Source of the DNA: Nitrosospira multiformis
GTDB lineage: Bacteria; Pseudomonadota; Gammaproteobacteria; Burkholderiales; Nitrosomonadaceae
DNA: 64,000 nt
Assembly (NCBI RefSeq): GCF_900111585.1
Contig: NZ_FOHI01000002.1
Span: 434,001 to 498,000, forward strand
Direction: 5' to 3'
Shown here: one piece after another, positions 1 through 10,594 of the stretch
Numbering within the stretch: position 1 is the stretch's first letter
Layout of the letters: the number at the start of each line of letters is the position of its first letter
Made by a program: the position numbers and the translations under genes
Notes under the pieces: generated by a model
What the model was told of the DNA's origin: nothing
What the model saw: only the letters and a program-made list of their open reading frames with translations
Database searches by the model: none

Positions 1-250
1 TGTTCTTCCATTCGTCGAGCTTGGTGACGATCCAGTCGGCTCTTTTTTGCAGTACGGATTCGACCCAGTTCAACGATTCCCGCATCGGAATGCGCACCGT
101 CAAGCCCTCGCTGCTCACTCTCATGCCGATGGTCTTGCGCCTGCAACGCATGAGCGTGTAGGGGACTTCGCTGCCGTTCAGGTTTATATGGCGCAGTTCG
201 TTTGCCGCGAGTTTGCTCGTTTTCGTCCTTTGGAATGCAATCTTCTTCAC
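1..250 (-). CDS. YgjP-like M48-type metallopeptidase, partial (3' end beyond window)
   Basis: N-terminal 83 residues of a YgjP/DUF45-type predicted zinc metallopeptidase. The visible part has the family pattern RRKTIGMRV...GLTVRIP followed by a Trp-containing helix (LNWVESVLQKRADWIV). The HExxH zinc site, normally C-terminal, lies outside the window. I chose GTG at 250 because AGAGGA sits about 9 nt upstream and the GTG overlaps the plsC stop (GTGA), as expected for coupled genes in one operon. Substrate is unknown in this family. Confidence 0.75.
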   Translation of the reverse strand, partial: MKKIAFQRTKTSKLAANELRHINLNGSEVPYTLMRCRRKTIGMRVSSEGLTVRIPMRESLNWVESVLQKRADWIVTKLDEWKN

Positions 251-1020
251 GTCGCGGGTTCCTCTTGCGTTTGGTCCGGATCGGGGTTTTCGTCCGGATG
301 CAGATTATCGATCCGTGCCACCTCTGCTTCTATCCAGGCTTCCACTTTTGCATTGAGTTCGCCCGGTTCCATGCCGCTGGGGTCGATGGGTGCGCCGATA
401 CTGACGGTGATCGTGCCGGGACGCTTGATGAAGGCGTTCTTGCCCCAGAAGCGGCCCGCATTGTGCGCCACCGGTATGACTGGTGCGCCGGTATGGATGC
501 CGAGCCAGGCGCCGCCAATGCCGTATTTGCCCCTTTTGCCGGGGGCGATGCGGGTGCCTTCCGGAAAAATGACGATGCAGAATCCCTGCCTGAGCCGGTC
601 TTTTCCCTGCTCGACGATCTGCTTCAGCGCCGCTTTTCTCGAGCTACGATCGATCGCGATGGGGTTGGTCATCGCCAGTCCCCAGCCGAAAAACGGAACC
701 AGCAGCAGTTCCTTTTTCAGCACCCACACTTGCGGAGGAAAGATCTGCTGGAAGGCGATCGTTTCCCATGCCGATTGGTGCTTCGACAGAATGATGCTCG
801 GCGTAGGGAGAATATTTTCTTTTCCTATGACGCGATAACGGATGCCGCAGACCGTAGTCAGCAGAAACAGCATCAGGTGCGCCCAGCCGGAGGTGATGCG
901 ATAGCGGTTGAGGCGCGAAAGCGGGAACGCGGCAAAGACGATCAGGAAGTAGAAAGGAGTGATGATGAGCTGCAGGAGCGCGTAGAGCGTCGAGCGCAGC
1001 ACGACCGGAATCCAGTTCAT
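247..1020 (-). CDS. plsC: 1-acyl-sn-glycerol-3-phosphate acyltransferase
   Basis: 257 aa inner-membrane enzyme that acylates lysophosphatidic acid to phosphatidic acid. N-terminal hydrophobic segment at about residues 7-33, then the PlsC domain. The acceptor motif reads H81-QSAW-E86, i.e. HX4E where the textbook motif is HX4D. The glycerol-phosphate motif FPEGTR is at 152-157. The ATG at 1020 overlaps the gmhB stop by 4 nt (ATGA), so translation is probably coupled. Upstream in-frame codons would only extend into gmhB. Confidence 0.93.
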   Translation of the reverse strand: MNWIPVVLRSTLYALLQLIITPFYFLIVFAAFPLSRLNRYRITSGWAHLMLFLLTTVCGIRYRVIGKENILPTPSIILSKHQSAWETIAFQQIFPPQVWVLKKELLLVPFFGWGLAMTNPIAIDRSSRKAALKQIVEQGKDRLRQGFCIVIFPEGTRIAPGKRGKYGIGGAWLGIHTGAPVIPVAHNAGRFWGKNAFIKRPGTITVSIGAPIDPSGMEPGELNAKVEAWIEAEVARIDNLHPDENPDPDQTQEEPAT

Positions 1021-1550
1021 TGCGTCAGGGCATTGACCGCCGCCGAGAGATCGGCGAATATTTTCGTGTTTTCGGGCAGGTCCTCCTCGGCTTCGGTCTT
1101 TTTTCCTTTGCCGGTCAGCACCAGGACGGGAAGCGCGCTGACGGCAGCTGCGCACTGCAAATCACGCAGCGAGTCGCCGATTGCAGGCACACCTTTCAAG
1201 TCCAGCCCGAAACGTTCTGAAATTTCCTTGAACATCCCGGTGGCGGGCTTGCGACAATCGCAGTTGTCGGTGTTGGCATGGGGGCAGAAAAACATCGCAT
1301 CGATGCGTCCCCCGGCCTGAATGGCGGCTTTGCACATCTTATCGTTGATGGCATTGAATGACACCATGTCCAGCAAACCTCTGCCAATGCCGGACTGGTT
1401 GGTGGCGACCACCACCCGATAGCCCGCCTGCGTGAGGTGCGCGATTGCTTCCAGACTGCCGGGAATGGGCTTCCATTCATCCGGCGTCTTGATAAAGGCG
1501 GCGCTGTCATAATTGATGACGCCGTCCCGGTCGAGAATGACGAGTTTCAT
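1017..1550 (-). CDS. gmhB: D-glycero-beta-D-manno-heptose-1,7-bisphosphate 7-phosphatase
   Basis: 177 aa HAD-superfamily phosphatase of ADP-heptose synthesis for the LPS inner core. The catalytic loop DRDGVIN starts at D7 (nucleophile D7, acid D9). The GmhB-specific zinc loop is visible as C89-x-H91...C97-x-C99. Length is normal for the family. It lies 15 nt after glyS and overlaps plsC, in an envelope/translation operon. Confidence 0.95.
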   Translation of the reverse strand: MKLVILDRDGVINYDSAAFIKTPDEWKPIPGSLEAIAHLTQAGYRVVVATNQSGIGRGLLDMVSFNAINDKMCKAAIQAGGRIDAMFFCPHANTDNCDCRKPATGMFKEISERFGLDLKGVPAIGDSLRDLQCAAAVSALPVLVLTGKGKKTEAEEDLPENTKIFADLSAAVNALTQ

Positions 1551-1565
1551 GATCGGTTGCCGGTA

Positions 1566-3776
1566 TCAGAGTGCCAGCCGGGAAATATCTGCAATCCGGT
1601 TCATTGTCTTCTGCATTTGCGCAAGCAGGGCAAGCCGGTTGTGGCGCAGCGCAGTATCCTCCGTATTCACCATCACTGTATCGAAAAACCGGTCTACCGG
1701 AACTTTCAGTGCGGCCAGCGCCTGCAGCGAAGCGGTATAGTCGCCGGCAGCAAAGGCTGCATCGGCTTCCGGCATTATACGGTTTAATGCCTCGTGCAGC
1801 GCCTGTTCTGCGGGCGCCTGCAACAGGACGGTGTCGATTTCCCCACCTTCATCGACTTCCGCTTTTCTGAGAATGTTGCCCACCCGCTTGTTGGTGGCCG
1901 CAAGACTTTCGGCTTCCGGCAGGGCGGCGAAAGCACGCACCGCGATCAGACGTTTTTTGACATCATTCAGCAACTGGGGGCGCAGGGCGAGTACCGCGTC
2001 GATCTGCTGTGGGGAGAAAGCCAGCCGGCCCTCGTTACCGGGTTCGCCAAAGTTCGTTGCCTGTCCCTCGATGGATTCGGCACTGAAATAGTGCTTCAGC
2101 CGTTCGTAAATGAAATCACTTAAAGTTTCAGTTGCGGTTTCGGCTGTGGTTTCAGTTGAGCCTTTGATCTTTTGTCCAAAAATGTCCGCAGTCTGCTCAA
2201 GCAGGGTGTTCAGCGCCAGCGGCGCTTCCTTTTCGATCAATATGCGGATAACGCCCAGCGCATGGCGGCGCAAGGCGAAGGGGTCTTTGTCTCCAGTGGG
2301 TATCTGGCCAATGCCGAACAAGCCGACAAGCGTTTCGAGTTTGTCGGCGAGTGCGACACACACGCCCACCGGATTGCGCGGTAACTCATCGCCCGCAAAG
2401 CGCGGTTTGTAATGGTCTTCGATCGCGTCGGCGACCTCCTCGGCCACGCCGTCATGCTTTGCATAATAGCGTCCCATGATGCCCTGCAACTCCGGGAACT
2501 CGCCGACCATGTCAGTGAGCAGGTCCGCTTTGGCAAGCATGGCTGCTTCGCCCGCCCTGGCTGCGAGTTCATTGCCGCCGAGCTGTAAGCCGATGGTTTG
2601 TGCAATGGCCCAGATCCTTTCCACTCGTTCTGCCTGCGTGCCCAGCTTGTTGTGGTATACCACCCTCTGCAGGCCTTCCACCCGCGAGGCCAGCGTCTTC
2701 CTGCGATCCTGGTCGAAAAAGAATTTCGCGTCTGCCAAGCGCGAGCGCAGCACACGTTCGTTCCCGGCAATCACTGTGCGCCCATCCACCGGGCGGATAT
2801 TGGATACGATCAGAAACCTGTGCGAGAGTTGGCCGCCCGCATCGAGCAGAGGGAAGTACTTCTGATTGGCCTGCATCGTCAGGATCAGGCACTCCTGTGG
2901 CACATCCAGGAATCCCGTTTCAAATTCACCCATCAGCACCCTGGGGCGTTCCACCAGCGCGGCAACTTCATCCAGCAGGCCGTCATACCGGGTCAATCCG
3001 AGGTCTTCCTCGCCGGCCGCGGCCAGCAACTGGCGCTCGACCTCGGCGCGACGATGGGAGAAGCTCGCAATTACCGCGCCTTCTTCTTGTAACTGATGCT
3101 CGTAACTGTCGGCATCTTTCACGGTCAGCGGACTCACCATCGCTTCGAAACGGTGCCCTTGCGTTTGACGTCCCGCTGTCAGGCCCAGTATGGATACATC
3201 CACGACTTCTTTCCCATGCAGGGCAACGAGCGCATGCGCCGGACGGACGAAATTGACGGTATTCCAGCCGTCCGCGAGTTGATACGTCATCATTCTGGCA
3301 ATGGGCAATTTCTCCAGTGTCTCGTCCAGCACTGCCTGCAGGCCTTCCGCTAGCGTCGCTCCCTTCGCTACGCTGTCCAGAAACAGGGTTTCTGTTTTTC
3401 CATCATGGGCGCGCTTGAGCTGGGAGAGAAAGGGGGAAGGATCAGTATCGCCGCAAAGACTGCGCAGCTTCTTGAGCAGGGCAGCGGTGGGCTGGCCATT
3501 TTCATCCAGACCCACTGCTACCGGCATCAGTTTTTTCAGGGAGGATGTGTCCGGGGCTTGTGCTGCTATGCATGTGAGATGTACGGCAAGGCGCCGGGGA
3601 GAGGCAAAAGGGGTGGCGGTCGCATCTTCCCGCGCCAAACCCTGTCTTTTCAGGCCCGCGGCTATTCCCTGCGCGAAACTGTCACCCAGTTTCTTCAGCG
3701 ACTTGGGGGGCAGTTCCTCTACCAGCAGTTCAACCAGAAGATTTCGGGTTGCCGAACCTTGTGTTGCATCAGTCAA
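1566..3776 (-). CDS. glyS: glycine--tRNA ligase beta subunit
   Basis: 736 aa beta subunit of the heterotetrameric bacterial glycyl-tRNA synthetase. The N-terminal [18 protein letters not shown] block is diagnostic, and a C-terminal HD/anticodon-binding region follows. The frame extends up to an ATG at 3806, but that lies inside glyQ. I prefer TTG at 3776: it forms a TTGA overlap with the glyQ stop and has GGAG 8 nt upstream (...GGAGAAAGCCGC-TTG). The two subunits are therefore probably translationally coupled. Confidence 0.94.
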   Translation of the reverse strand: MTDATQGSATRNLLVELLVEELPPKSLKKLGDSFAQGIAAGLKRQGLAREDATATPFASPRRLAVHLTCIAAQAPDTSSLKKLMPVAVGLDENGQPTAALLKKLRSLCGDTDPSPFLSQLKRAHDGKTETLFLDSVAKGATLAEGLQAVLDETLEKLPIARMMTYQLADGWNTVNFVRPAHALVALHGKEVVDVSILGLTAGRQTQGHRFEAMVSPLTVKDADSYEHQLQEEGAVIASFSHRRAEVERQLLAAAGEEDLGLTRYDGLLDEVAALVERPRVLMGEFETGFLDVPQECLILTMQANQKYFPLLDAGGQLSHRFLIVSNIRPVDGRTVIAGNERVLRSRLADAKFFFDQDRRKTLASRVEGLQRVVYHNKLGTQAERVERIWAIAQTIGLQLGGNELAARAGEAAMLAKADLLTDMVGEFPELQGIMGRYYAKHDGVAEEVADAIEDHYKPRFAGDELPRNPVGVCVALADKLETLVGLFGIGQIPTGDKDPFALRRHALGVIRILIEKEAPLALNTLLEQTADIFGQKIKGSTETTAETATETLSDFIYERLKHYFSAESIEGQATNFGEPGNEGRLAFSPQQIDAVLALRPQLLNDVKKRLIAVRAFAALPEAESLAATNKRVGNILRKAEVDEGGEIDTVLLQAPAEQALHEALNRIMPEADAAFAAGDYTASLQALAALKVPVDRFFDTVMVNTEDTALRHNRLALLAQMQKTMNRIADISRLAL

Positions 3777-4678
3777 GCGGCTTTCTCCAGCAATTCCCGC
3801 GCCCATTCCACCGGCGCCAGGGGAAAGCCCAGACGCTTGCGGCTTTCGTAATAGGCGTGTGCCACGCTGCGTGCGAGTTCCCGGGTGCGCCCGATATAGG
3901 CGGCGCGCTCCGTGACTGAGATCGCGCCGCGCGCATCGAGAAGATTGAAAGTGTGTGCAGCCTTCAGCACTTGCTCATAAGCCGGCAGAGAGAGTCCCTG
4001 TTCCACCAGATGGCGGGCTTGTGCCTCATGGCTTGCAAAGGCTTTGAACAGGAAATCCAGGTCGCTGTGCTCGAAATTGTAGGAGGATTGCTCGACCTCG
4101 TTCTGATGATAGACATCGCGATAGGAAAGCCCCTTTGTCCACGTGAGGTCGAAAACGTTGTCCACGCCTTGCAGGTACATTGCCAGCCGCTCCAGGCCAT
4201 AGGTGATTTCACCTGTAATGGGCTTGCAGTTCATACCGCCCACCTGCTGGAAATAGGTGAACTGTGTCACCTCCATGCCGTTCAGCCACACTTCCCATCC
4301 CAATCCCCAGGCGCCGAGAGTGGGGTTTTCCCAGTCATCCTCGACGAAACGTATATCGTTCTGGCGGAGATCGAAACCGAGTTCTTCGAGCGAGCCGAGG
4401 TACAGTTCAAGGATGTTGGCAGGGGCGGGTTTCAGTACCGTCTGAAACTGGTAGTAGTGTTGCAACCTGTTGGGATTCTCGCCATAACGCCCGTCTTTCG
4501 GACGACGGGTGGGCTGCACATACGCTGCTTTCCACGGCTCGGGACCGAGCGCGCGCAGGAATGTGGCAGTGTGGGATGTTCCCGCGCCAACTTCCATATC
4601 GTACGGTTGAAGCAGCGCGCAGCCCTGCCTGGCCCAGTAGTGTTGCAGGGAGAGAATGATTTCCTGAAATGTGCGCAT
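3773..4678 (-). CDS. glyQ: glycine--tRNA ligase alpha subunit
   Basis: 301 aa catalytic alpha subunit of the tetrameric GlyRS. It begins [20 protein letters not shown] and continues with the conserved [11 protein letters not shown] and [10 protein letters not shown] blocks of the class II active site. The open frame runs on into lnt, but the family start is this ATG, and the extension has no conserved residues. About 90 nt separate it from lnt; it overlaps glyS by 4 nt. Confidence 0.96.
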   Translation of the reverse strand: MRTFQEIILSLQHYWARQGCALLQPYDMEVGAGTSHTATFLRALGPEPWKAAYVQPTRRPKDGRYGENPNRLQHYYQFQTVLKPAPANILELYLGSLEELGFDLRQNDIRFVEDDWENPTLGAWGLGWEVWLNGMEVTQFTYFQQVGGMNCKPITGEITYGLERLAMYLQGVDNVFDLTWTKGLSYRDVYHQNEVEQSSYNFEHSDLDFLFKAFASHEAQARHLVEQGLSLPAYEQVLKAAHTFNLLDARGAISVTERAAYIGRTRELARSVAHAYYESRKRLGFPLAPVEWARELLEKAA

Positions 4679-4767
4679 GTAAGATTCTGAACCGGACCGT
4701 AATTGACAAAAAGGCGCAAAAGCAAGGGACAGCAAGAGACGCCGTAAAACTGCGTGAGAACGCGATT

Positions 4768-6270
4768 TTACCGTTTTTTGCGGGTTTCGCGAAAAGCGGA
4801 TAACACGGCAAGTCCCAGCAATATTCCGCAAAGCCCGAGAATCAGGCTGTTGCCGAATCGCACGTAGGGCGTGGCGCCGGCAAACCCCTGCGCTGTGCCA
4901 TGCAGGGCGGTGGTGGTGAATATTTCCGCCTCCTGCAACACTCTCCCGCGCTCGTCGATGATTGCCGTGACTCCTGTATTGGTTGCCCGCACCATATAGC
5001 GTCCTGTTTCAAGGGCCCGCATCTGGGATATCTGCAAGTGCTGTCGGGGCCCGATGGAGCGGCCAAACCAGGCATCGTTGCTGACGTTGGCGAGCAGGGT
5101 GGCTTGCGGCAGCTGCTGGATGATCTCTTCGCCAAACACGTCTTCATAGCAGATATTCACTGCGACCCGCTGCCCCGCGATATTCATGGGCTGCTGCCCG
5201 AGTGCGCCCCGTGAAAAATCGGATAACGGAATTTTCAGGACGTTGATGATCCACCCGAACACCGGCTTCAATGGAATGAATTCGCCAAACGGCACAAGGT
5301 GATACTTGCGATAGCTCTGTTCAGGGGAAGTGCCGAAGCTGAACATGGAATTATAGTATTCGCTCCGGCCACCCGGTGCTTCCACCAGGCCAACCAGAAT
5401 GTCGCCATTATTCCGCCTTGCATGGGCGGCTAGCTGGGCAAGATAGATGGGCGATACTTCGTTACGGTAGAGCGGGATCGAAATTTCGGGCGTGATGATC
5501 AGGCGGCTGTCGCTTTGCAGTACAAGCCGGGCGTAGTTTTCCATGGAACTGATGAGCTGGTCCTCACGCCACTTCATATCCTGTGGAATGTTCCCCTGCA
5601 GCAGGCTTACGGTCACCGGTTCGCCTTCCGGTTCAGTCCAGTGAATCTGCTGGAGGCCCCAACCGGCAAGCCAGAGCGTCAGCAGGGGTAAGAAATAGAG
5701 GGGCTTGCGAAATTCCTTCTGAACGAGCAAACACAGCAGCGCAGCACTCAGCACCACCAGCAGCGAAATGCCGTATACACCAATAATGGGTGCGAAACCG
5801 GTCAAGGGACTGAGCGGGGCCTGGGAGTAACCCAGGGTCAGCCATGGAAAGCCTGTAAACAATACGCTGCGCAGCCAGTCGGACAAGGCCCACAGCGCCC
5901 CCGCAGTTAGCGCCCATACGATAGGGGCGGCGATATCCAGTTTTCTCAGGGTCCAGCCTGCCATTGCCGGAAACAGCGCGAGGTAGCCGCACAGAAAAAT
6001 GAGCACAAGCACGGCAACCGGCATCGGCATCGCGCCGAAATCATGCAGGGAAATATAGAGCCAGGTGACACCCGCACTGAACATCCCCATGCCGAACGAG
6101 AAGCCGAGCAATCCGGCTGCGCGAGGTCGCGCACTGTTGCGCCAGAAATGGCATAACAGCGCGAGGGTCGCAAGCGGGATCGGAAAAAGATAAAACGGCG
6201 CAAAACCGGGAACGGTAAGTGCGCCGAGCAGAAAACAGACCAGTAATTCCGAATGGATTATTTTATTCAA
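4768..6270 (-). CDS. lnt: apolipoprotein N-acyltransferase
   Basis: 500 aa inner-membrane enzyme that adds the third acyl chain to lipoproteins. About six hydrophobic segments fill residues 1-210; the periplasmic nitrilase domain follows, then a last membrane helix near 465-490. The catalytic set is visible: E262 (TPEIS), K322 ([10 protein letters not shown], with E330) and C374 (NICYED). First gene of the lnt-glyQ-glyS-gmhB-plsC-ygjP operon. The CorC/YbeX gene that often precedes lnt in proteobacteria is absent here. Confidence 0.95.
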   Translation of the reverse strand: MNKIIHSELLVCFLLGALTVPGFAPFYLFPIPLATLALLCHFWRNSARPRAAGLLGFSFGMGMFSAGVTWLYISLHDFGAMPMPVAVLVLIFLCGYLALFPAMAGWTLRKLDIAAPIVWALTAGALWALSDWLRSVLFTGFPWLTLGYSQAPLSPLTGFAPIIGVYGISLLVVLSAALLCLLVQKEFRKPLYFLPLLTLWLAGWGLQQIHWTEPEGEPVTVSLLQGNIPQDMKWREDQLISSMENYARLVLQSDSRLIITPEISIPLYRNEVSPIYLAQLAAHARRNNGDILVGLVEAPGGRSEYYNSMFSFGTSPEQSYRKYHLVPFGEFIPLKPVFGWIINVLKIPLSDFSRGALGQQPMNIAGQRVAVNICYEDVFGEEIIQQLPQATLLANVSNDAWFGRSIGPRQHLQISQMRALETGRYMVRATNTGVTAIIDERGRVLQEAEIFTTTALHGTAQGFAGATPYVRFGNSLILGLCGILLGLAVLSAFRETRKKR

Positions 6271-6511
6271 TGTGCTTCAATGATTCGCGCTTGCGCGATA
6301 GTGCGTCCCTCTGCGCTATCTCTTCTTTGGAATCGAACGACAGAAAACCATTTTCAAATCAACTCCCCCGGATCTCGATCTTCGTAACCCGTTTGCTTGA
6401 GAAGATACCATACAGGCTTTATACGAAGAGGAGTCCTGATAATCAGCAACGGAGCATGCCGTGCTCACATATACCGGTGAGCGAGTGTTTATCCCGCAAA
6501 AAGACGCCAAA

Positions 6512-7699
6512 TCACGTGCCTTCAGAAACCTCGTCTTCCAGTATCTGGCGGGGCAGCAATAACCGGAAGGTTGAACCGACCCCTACCACGGACTCCACTT
6601 CCAGTTTGGCGCCCAAAAGCCGGGTCGCTTCTGAAGCGATGGACAAACCCAGCCCGACGCCCGGTTTGCCGTAGGTATCGGCGCGCTGGAAAGCATCGAA
6701 CAGGTGGGTCAGGTTTTCCGGCGCAATGCCCGGGCCCTGATCGCTCACGCTGAGGATCCAGGCACTATCTTCCCTGCTGGCGTTATGACGGGCTGTAACT
6801 TCTATCCGGCCACCCGAACTGTATTTTACAGCGTTCCCCAGCAGATTCTGCAATATAGGTACCAGCAGCGCTTCTTCACTGATCACTTTCGCGCCTTCCG
6901 GTACATCGATGCTTAACTCTATTCCCTTCAATTGCGCTTCCGGTGTGATCTGCCTGACTGCTTCAGATAACAGTGAATTCAAATCCACCGCTTCCATCGC
7001 CAAGTGAAAGTACCCTTTTCGCAGTTGCTCGGATTGCAGCAAGCGATCCATTCCAGCAGTGGTCTTGAGTATGATGCTCCTGACCGACTCCAGGTCCGCG
7101 ACGTTGTCGGCAAGCTCGGGAATTTTTGCGAGCTTCATTGCAAGTATCTGGATATATAGCGTGATTTGGCTGAGGTGATTGCGAAGATCATGAGAAAGAA
7201 AAGAGAGATACTTGGACTGGATTTCCGTCGCAGACTTGAGCTGCCGCTGCAGATTCTCGACGAATATGACCGTTCCGCTTTGCAGCGCTGCATCTACTGC
7301 CATGTTCAGGGCAACATTGCTTGTCTCGTCCAGTTCGCCATTCAATTCTTCGGAAATCTGTTCGATCATTACGCGCCGCAGAAGCTGGTACTCGACCACC
7401 AGTTCGCGTATGTTGTAATTTTCCTGAAAGCGCGACTCGCCATGCAGTCTGCTGCCTTCCACCAGTGCCTGGGTAGTGACGGGATGGCTGGAGGAAAACG
7501 CTTCGATCACCTCTTCCAGGATCAGAGGCACGGAGTCGCGTAGATTTCTTAGCGTGAGCGCGTCAGCCGCGGGCAGGGTGCAGGCGACAGACTTCTCCCA
7601 CTCTCGCAGAATCGCGTCCTTGCGTACACGCAGGGCGGAGGCGAGGTGAGGAAACGCATGATATGCCAGCAGGTCCAGGGTGGGGTCGGCTGTAGACAT
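6512..7699 (-). CDS. soluble sensor histidine kinase with RsbRD-like N-terminus
   Basis: 395 aa with no membrane segment. Residues about 15-150 are all-helical and resemble the RsbRD N-terminal domain (WEKSV...LRDSVPLILEEV...LVVEYQLLRRVM). A HisKA helix follows with phospho-acceptor H170 (FLSHDLRNHLSQ). The HATPase domain has the N box (QNLLGNAVKYS, 284-294), G1 (DQGPGIA, 320-326) and G2 (GVGLGLSIA). No receiver domain and no response-regulator gene adjacent, so it is an orphan. Divergent from the M23 peptidase gene. The signal sensed is unknown. Confidence 0.85.
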   Translation of the reverse strand: MSTADPTLDLLAYHAFPHLASALRVRKDAILREWEKSVACTLPAADALTLRNLRDSVPLILEEVIEAFSSSHPVTTQALVEGSRLHGESRFQENYNIRELVVEYQLLRRVMIEQISEELNGELDETSNVALNMAVDAALQSGTVIFVENLQRQLKSATEIQSKYLSFLSHDLRNHLSQITLYIQILAMKLAKIPELADNVADLESVRSIILKTTAGMDRLLQSEQLRKGYFHLAMEAVDLNSLLSEAVRQITPEAQLKGIELSIDVPEGAKVISEEALLVPILQNLLGNAVKYSSGGRIEVTARHNASREDSAWILSVSDQGPGIAPENLTHLFDAFQRADTYGKPGVGLGLSIASEATRLLGAKLEVESVVGVGSTFRLLLPRQILEDEVSEGT

Positions 7700-7828
7700 A
7701 AGTTCTGAAAAACCGATAGTTTGGGAGCGCGCTATTTTACTGCCAAATCGGGAGATGAAGTCGGGGAGTGATATCGAGGTTGACCTGGGGCAGGACCTTT
7801 GCCTTTTAAAGGGGGCTTACACGTGGCT

Positions 7829-7859
7829 TTGATATGGGTTGCTGATTTTGTGCTAGACT
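7829..7859 (+). promoter_or_regulatory. possible promoter of the M23 peptidase gene
   Basis: TTGATA at 7829-7834 and an extended -10-like TGCTAGACT ending at 7859, about 35 nt before the proposed ATG. The spacing of 19 nt is long, so this rests mainly on the extended -10 element. Confidence 0.3.
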
Positions 7860-7894
7860 CATATTCTGAAAGCCACGACGTCAAGAGGGAACCT

Positions 7895-9439
7895 ATGCGA
7901 GGATATAGGAATAGGGGTTCCGCGCACAGTCTGCTGACGCTCACGAAGGATGTATTGGGCTGGCTGTTTCGCCATGGGCAACGGGGGGGAGAGAGAGCAG
8001 CCCATAGCCGGACGCTGGCACCCATAAAAAAGAGATCCGCCCGGACGATTTCCCGCACAAGGGAGATGCCTAGCAACAAGCAGACATGGGCGCGCAAAAA
8101 AAACAGATTACATTGGCTCCTTTATGAGGGACTTGAGATAGTGAGGAACAGCCAGGCTTTTACACTTACAAGAAAAACACTGCGCGGCCTGATACTGTTA
8201 TCGAGCATTCCGTTGTTTGGAATGGTGGCAGCCTTCGGTATTGCCCCCGATACTGCGGTGGAAGACGTACCGGTCGAACAGGTCGTCCTCGGTCTGGAGA
8301 TTCCGGAGATTCGCGCTGGCTCGGCGGAGGGCATGACTTTTTGGCGTCATGAACGTATCCAGCAGGGCGATACCATCGGGAGTCTGCTTTCCCGGCTTGA
8401 AGTGAATAATCAGGACGTGGCGCGCCTCATTCGGGATACCTCGGATCTGAAGGCCTTGCATCCACTGGCCGCGGGCAGAATGGTGCATGCCGAAACCAGC
8501 GCTGCGGGCGAGTTGCTGCTGCTGCGCTACTTTCCAGGCGGCAATGATCAGGTGGTGCTGGAAAAACGCGACGGCAGCTATGTGGTGAGCGACAGGCCGG
8601 CATTGCTGGAAACACATATCCAGATGAAATCAGGCGTGATCGAAAGCTCGCTTTTTGCCGCGATCGACCGCGCGGGCATTCCGGACAGCGTGGCTTCCCA
8701 GATTGTGGATATCCTGGCTTCCCAAATAGATTTTCACCGCGATCTGCGCAAGGGTGACCGTTTTACGGTGGTGTACGATGCCCTCTACGGCAACGGGGAA
8801 CCGACGAGAGCCGGCCGGGTGCTGGCGGTGGAGTTCGTCAACCAGGGAGTGCCCTACCGGGGAGTGTATTTCCCGGGGAGCGGCGATGGAGAAGGCGGTT
8901 ATTACACGCCAGACGGCAAGAACCTGCGCAGGGTATTTCTGCGCTCGCCGCTGGAATTCTCTCGCATCAGTTCCGGTTTTTCGAGCGGCCGCTTCCATCC
9001 CGTCCTGAAAAAATGGCGGGCTCATAAGGGCATCGACTACGTGGCGCCCACCGGCACAGGAGTAAAGGCGGTGGCCGATGGCATCGTGGCGGTGGCGGGA
9101 TGGGAAGGGGGATATGGAAACTTCATCATCCTTGAGCATGAAGGGTCGTATGCCACGGTTTACGGCCACCTGTCGGCTTTCGCCAAAGGGTTGCGCAAGG
9201 GTCAGCGTGTCCGCCAAGGATATATCATTGGCCGGGTTGGAGCCACCGGCCTGGCGAGCGGGCCTCATCTGCACTTTGAGTTCCGTGTCGACGGCATTCA
9301 ACGCGATCCTCTGAAGGAGCCGATGCCGGAAGGAAAACCGATCGCTCCCGCACACCTCGCGGCATTTTACGAATCAACGAAATCATCGATGGCGAGGCTC
9401 GATATGCTGCACGGCACCAATCTCGCACTGCTGGATTAA
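7895..9439 (+). CDS. M23 family murein endopeptidase (membrane-anchored)
   Basis: 514 aa predicted peptidoglycan DD-endopeptidase facing the periplasm. A basic N-terminus precedes a single membrane segment (LRGLILLSSIPLFGMVAAFGIA). A central CsgA/OapA-like region (QGDTIGSLLSRLEVNNQDV) follows, then the LytM/M23 domain with its zinc ligands in HKGIDY and HLHFEF. ATG at 7895 is favoured by AAGAGGGAA just upstream; an ATG about 60 codons later (MPSNKQTW) is possible. It precedes anmK, matching a role in cell-wall turnover. Confidence 0.88.
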   Translation: MRGYRNRGSAHSLLTLTKDVLGWLFRHGQRGGERAAHSRTLAPIKKRSARTISRTREMPSNKQTWARKKNRLHWLLYEGLEIVRNSQAFTLTRKTLRGLILLSSIPLFGMVAAFGIAPDTAVEDVPVEQVVLGLEIPEIRAGSAEGMTFWRHERIQQGDTIGSLLSRLEVNNQDVARLIRDTSDLKALHPLAAGRMVHAETSAAGELLLLRYFPGGNDQVVLEKRDGSYVVSDRPALLETHIQMKSGVIESSLFAAIDRAGIPDSVASQIVDILASQIDFHRDLRKGDRFTVVYDALYGNGEPTRAGRVLAVEFVNQGVPYRGVYFPGSGDGEGGYYTPDGKNLRRVFLRSPLEFSRISSGFSSGRFHPVLKKWRAHKGIDYVAPTGTGVKAVADGIVAVAGWEGGYGNFIILEHEGSYATVYGHLSAFAKGLRKGQRVRQGYIIGRVGATGLASGPHLHFEFRVDGIQRDPLKEPMPEGKPIAPAHLAAFYESTKSSMARLDMLHGTNLALLD

Positions 9440-9445
9440 CGGCGG

Positions 9446-10594
9446 GTGGTCCGAACGGATCGACTGGATAAAAATCCCGTCCCCGGGAGAGATTTGAAAG
9501 CGGCGTACTATATCGGCATCATGTCGGGCACCAGTCTGGATGGGATCGACGCAGTGCTTGCCGACTTTGAAGCCCCCCGGCCGGTGTTGCTCGACAACTT
9601 CTATCTGCCATACCCCGGAAAGCTCCGCGAACAGCTCAAGGAACTCCATTTTCCGGGTCATGACGAGCTGCACCGTGCCGCGATGCTTGGTAATCAGCTT
9701 GCCCGTCATTACGCTGAAGCAGTGGCGGGCTTGCTCCGCAAAAGCGGCGTTGCGCCGCACGAAGTCGCTGCCATCGGATGCCACGGGCAAACCATACGTC
9801 ATTGTCCTCAGGCAGAAGCGGGTTACACCATCCAGTTATGCAATTCTCCGTTGCTGGTAGAGCTCACTGGAATCAGGGTAGTTTCCGATTTCAGGAGTCG
9901 CGATATCGCTGCGGGAGGACAGGGCGCCCCCCTGGTGCCGGCATTTCATCAGGCTTTGTTCGCGCATCCTCATGTTCATCGCGTGATCGTCAATATCGGA
10001 GGAATCAGCAATCTCACCGATCTGCCGCGGAGTGGAAGCGTGACAGGATTCGATTGCGGCCCGGGCAATGCAATGATGGACGAGTGGTGCGCGCGCCATA
10101 CCGGGCAAGCGTATGATGAGGACGGAAGGTGGGCGGCAACCGGAAAAACGCTCTCCGTGCTGCTGGAAAAGCTGCTGGCACTGCCATTTTTTTCCCTTCC
10201 CCCGCCCAAAAGCGTCAGCAGGGAATTATTCAGTACAACCTGGATGGAAGGCTACCTGAAGGGGGATGAGAGCCCGGCCGATGTCCAGGCCACCCTGCTG
10301 GAACTGACCGTCGCCGGAATTGCCCGTTGTATACTCGATTACTGCGGGGATGCGACCGAAATTTATGTGTGTGGCGGGGGCGCGCGGAACAGCCACCTCA
10401 TCGCCTCCCTTCAGGGGGCATTGTCCGACAGGAAAGTTGGATTGACGGACAGCCTGGGCGTGGACGCCGACTGGCTGGAAGCTTTCGCCTTTGCTTGGCT
10501 TGCGCGGCAACTCATCCAGGGCATGCCCGGTAATATTCCCTCGGTTACTGGCGCGAAAGGCTCCCGGCTTCTCGGGGCCATCTATTCTGCCTAG
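9446..10594 (+). CDS. anmK: anhydro-N-acetylmuramic acid kinase
   Basis: Phosphorylates and opens 1,6-anhydroMurNAc from recycled peptidoglycan to MurNAc-6-phosphate. The motif YYIGIMSGTSLDGID, the IGCHGQTIRH block, VNIGGISNLT and GFDCGPGNAMMDEW are all present. The 382 aa length assumes GTG at 9446. A TTG at 9494, 3-4 nt behind GGGAGA, would give a 366 aa protein starting closer to the conserved core, so the start is unresolved. It follows the M23 gene by only a few bases. Confidence 0.93.
   Translation: MVRTDRLDKNPVPGRDLKAAYYIGIMSGTSLDGIDAVLADFEAPRPVLLDNFYLPYPGKLREQLKELHFPGHDELHRAAMLGNQLARHYAEAVAGLLRKSGVAPHEVAAIGCHGQTIRHCPQAEAGYTIQLCNSPLLVELTGIRVVSDFRSRDIAAGGQGAPLVPAFHQALFAHPHVHRVIVNIGGISNLTDLPRSGSVTGFDCGPGNAMMDEWCARHTGQAYDEDGRWAATGKTLSVLLEKLLALPFFSLPPPKSVSRELFSTTWMEGYLKGDESPADVQATLLELTVAGIARCILDYCGDATEIYVCGGGARNSHLIASLQGALSDRKVGLTDSLGVDADWLEAFAFAWLARQLIQGMPGNIPSVTGAKGSRLLGAIYSA

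Noticed and set aside
202-1320. 372-codon plus-strand frame over plsC and gmhB
   Set aside because: Antisense shadow of two genes with intact catalytic motifs.
6219-6674. 151-codon plus-strand frame between lnt and the histidine kinase
   Set aside because: Mostly covers non-coding DNA and the kinase 3' end; composition not protein-like, no ribosome site.
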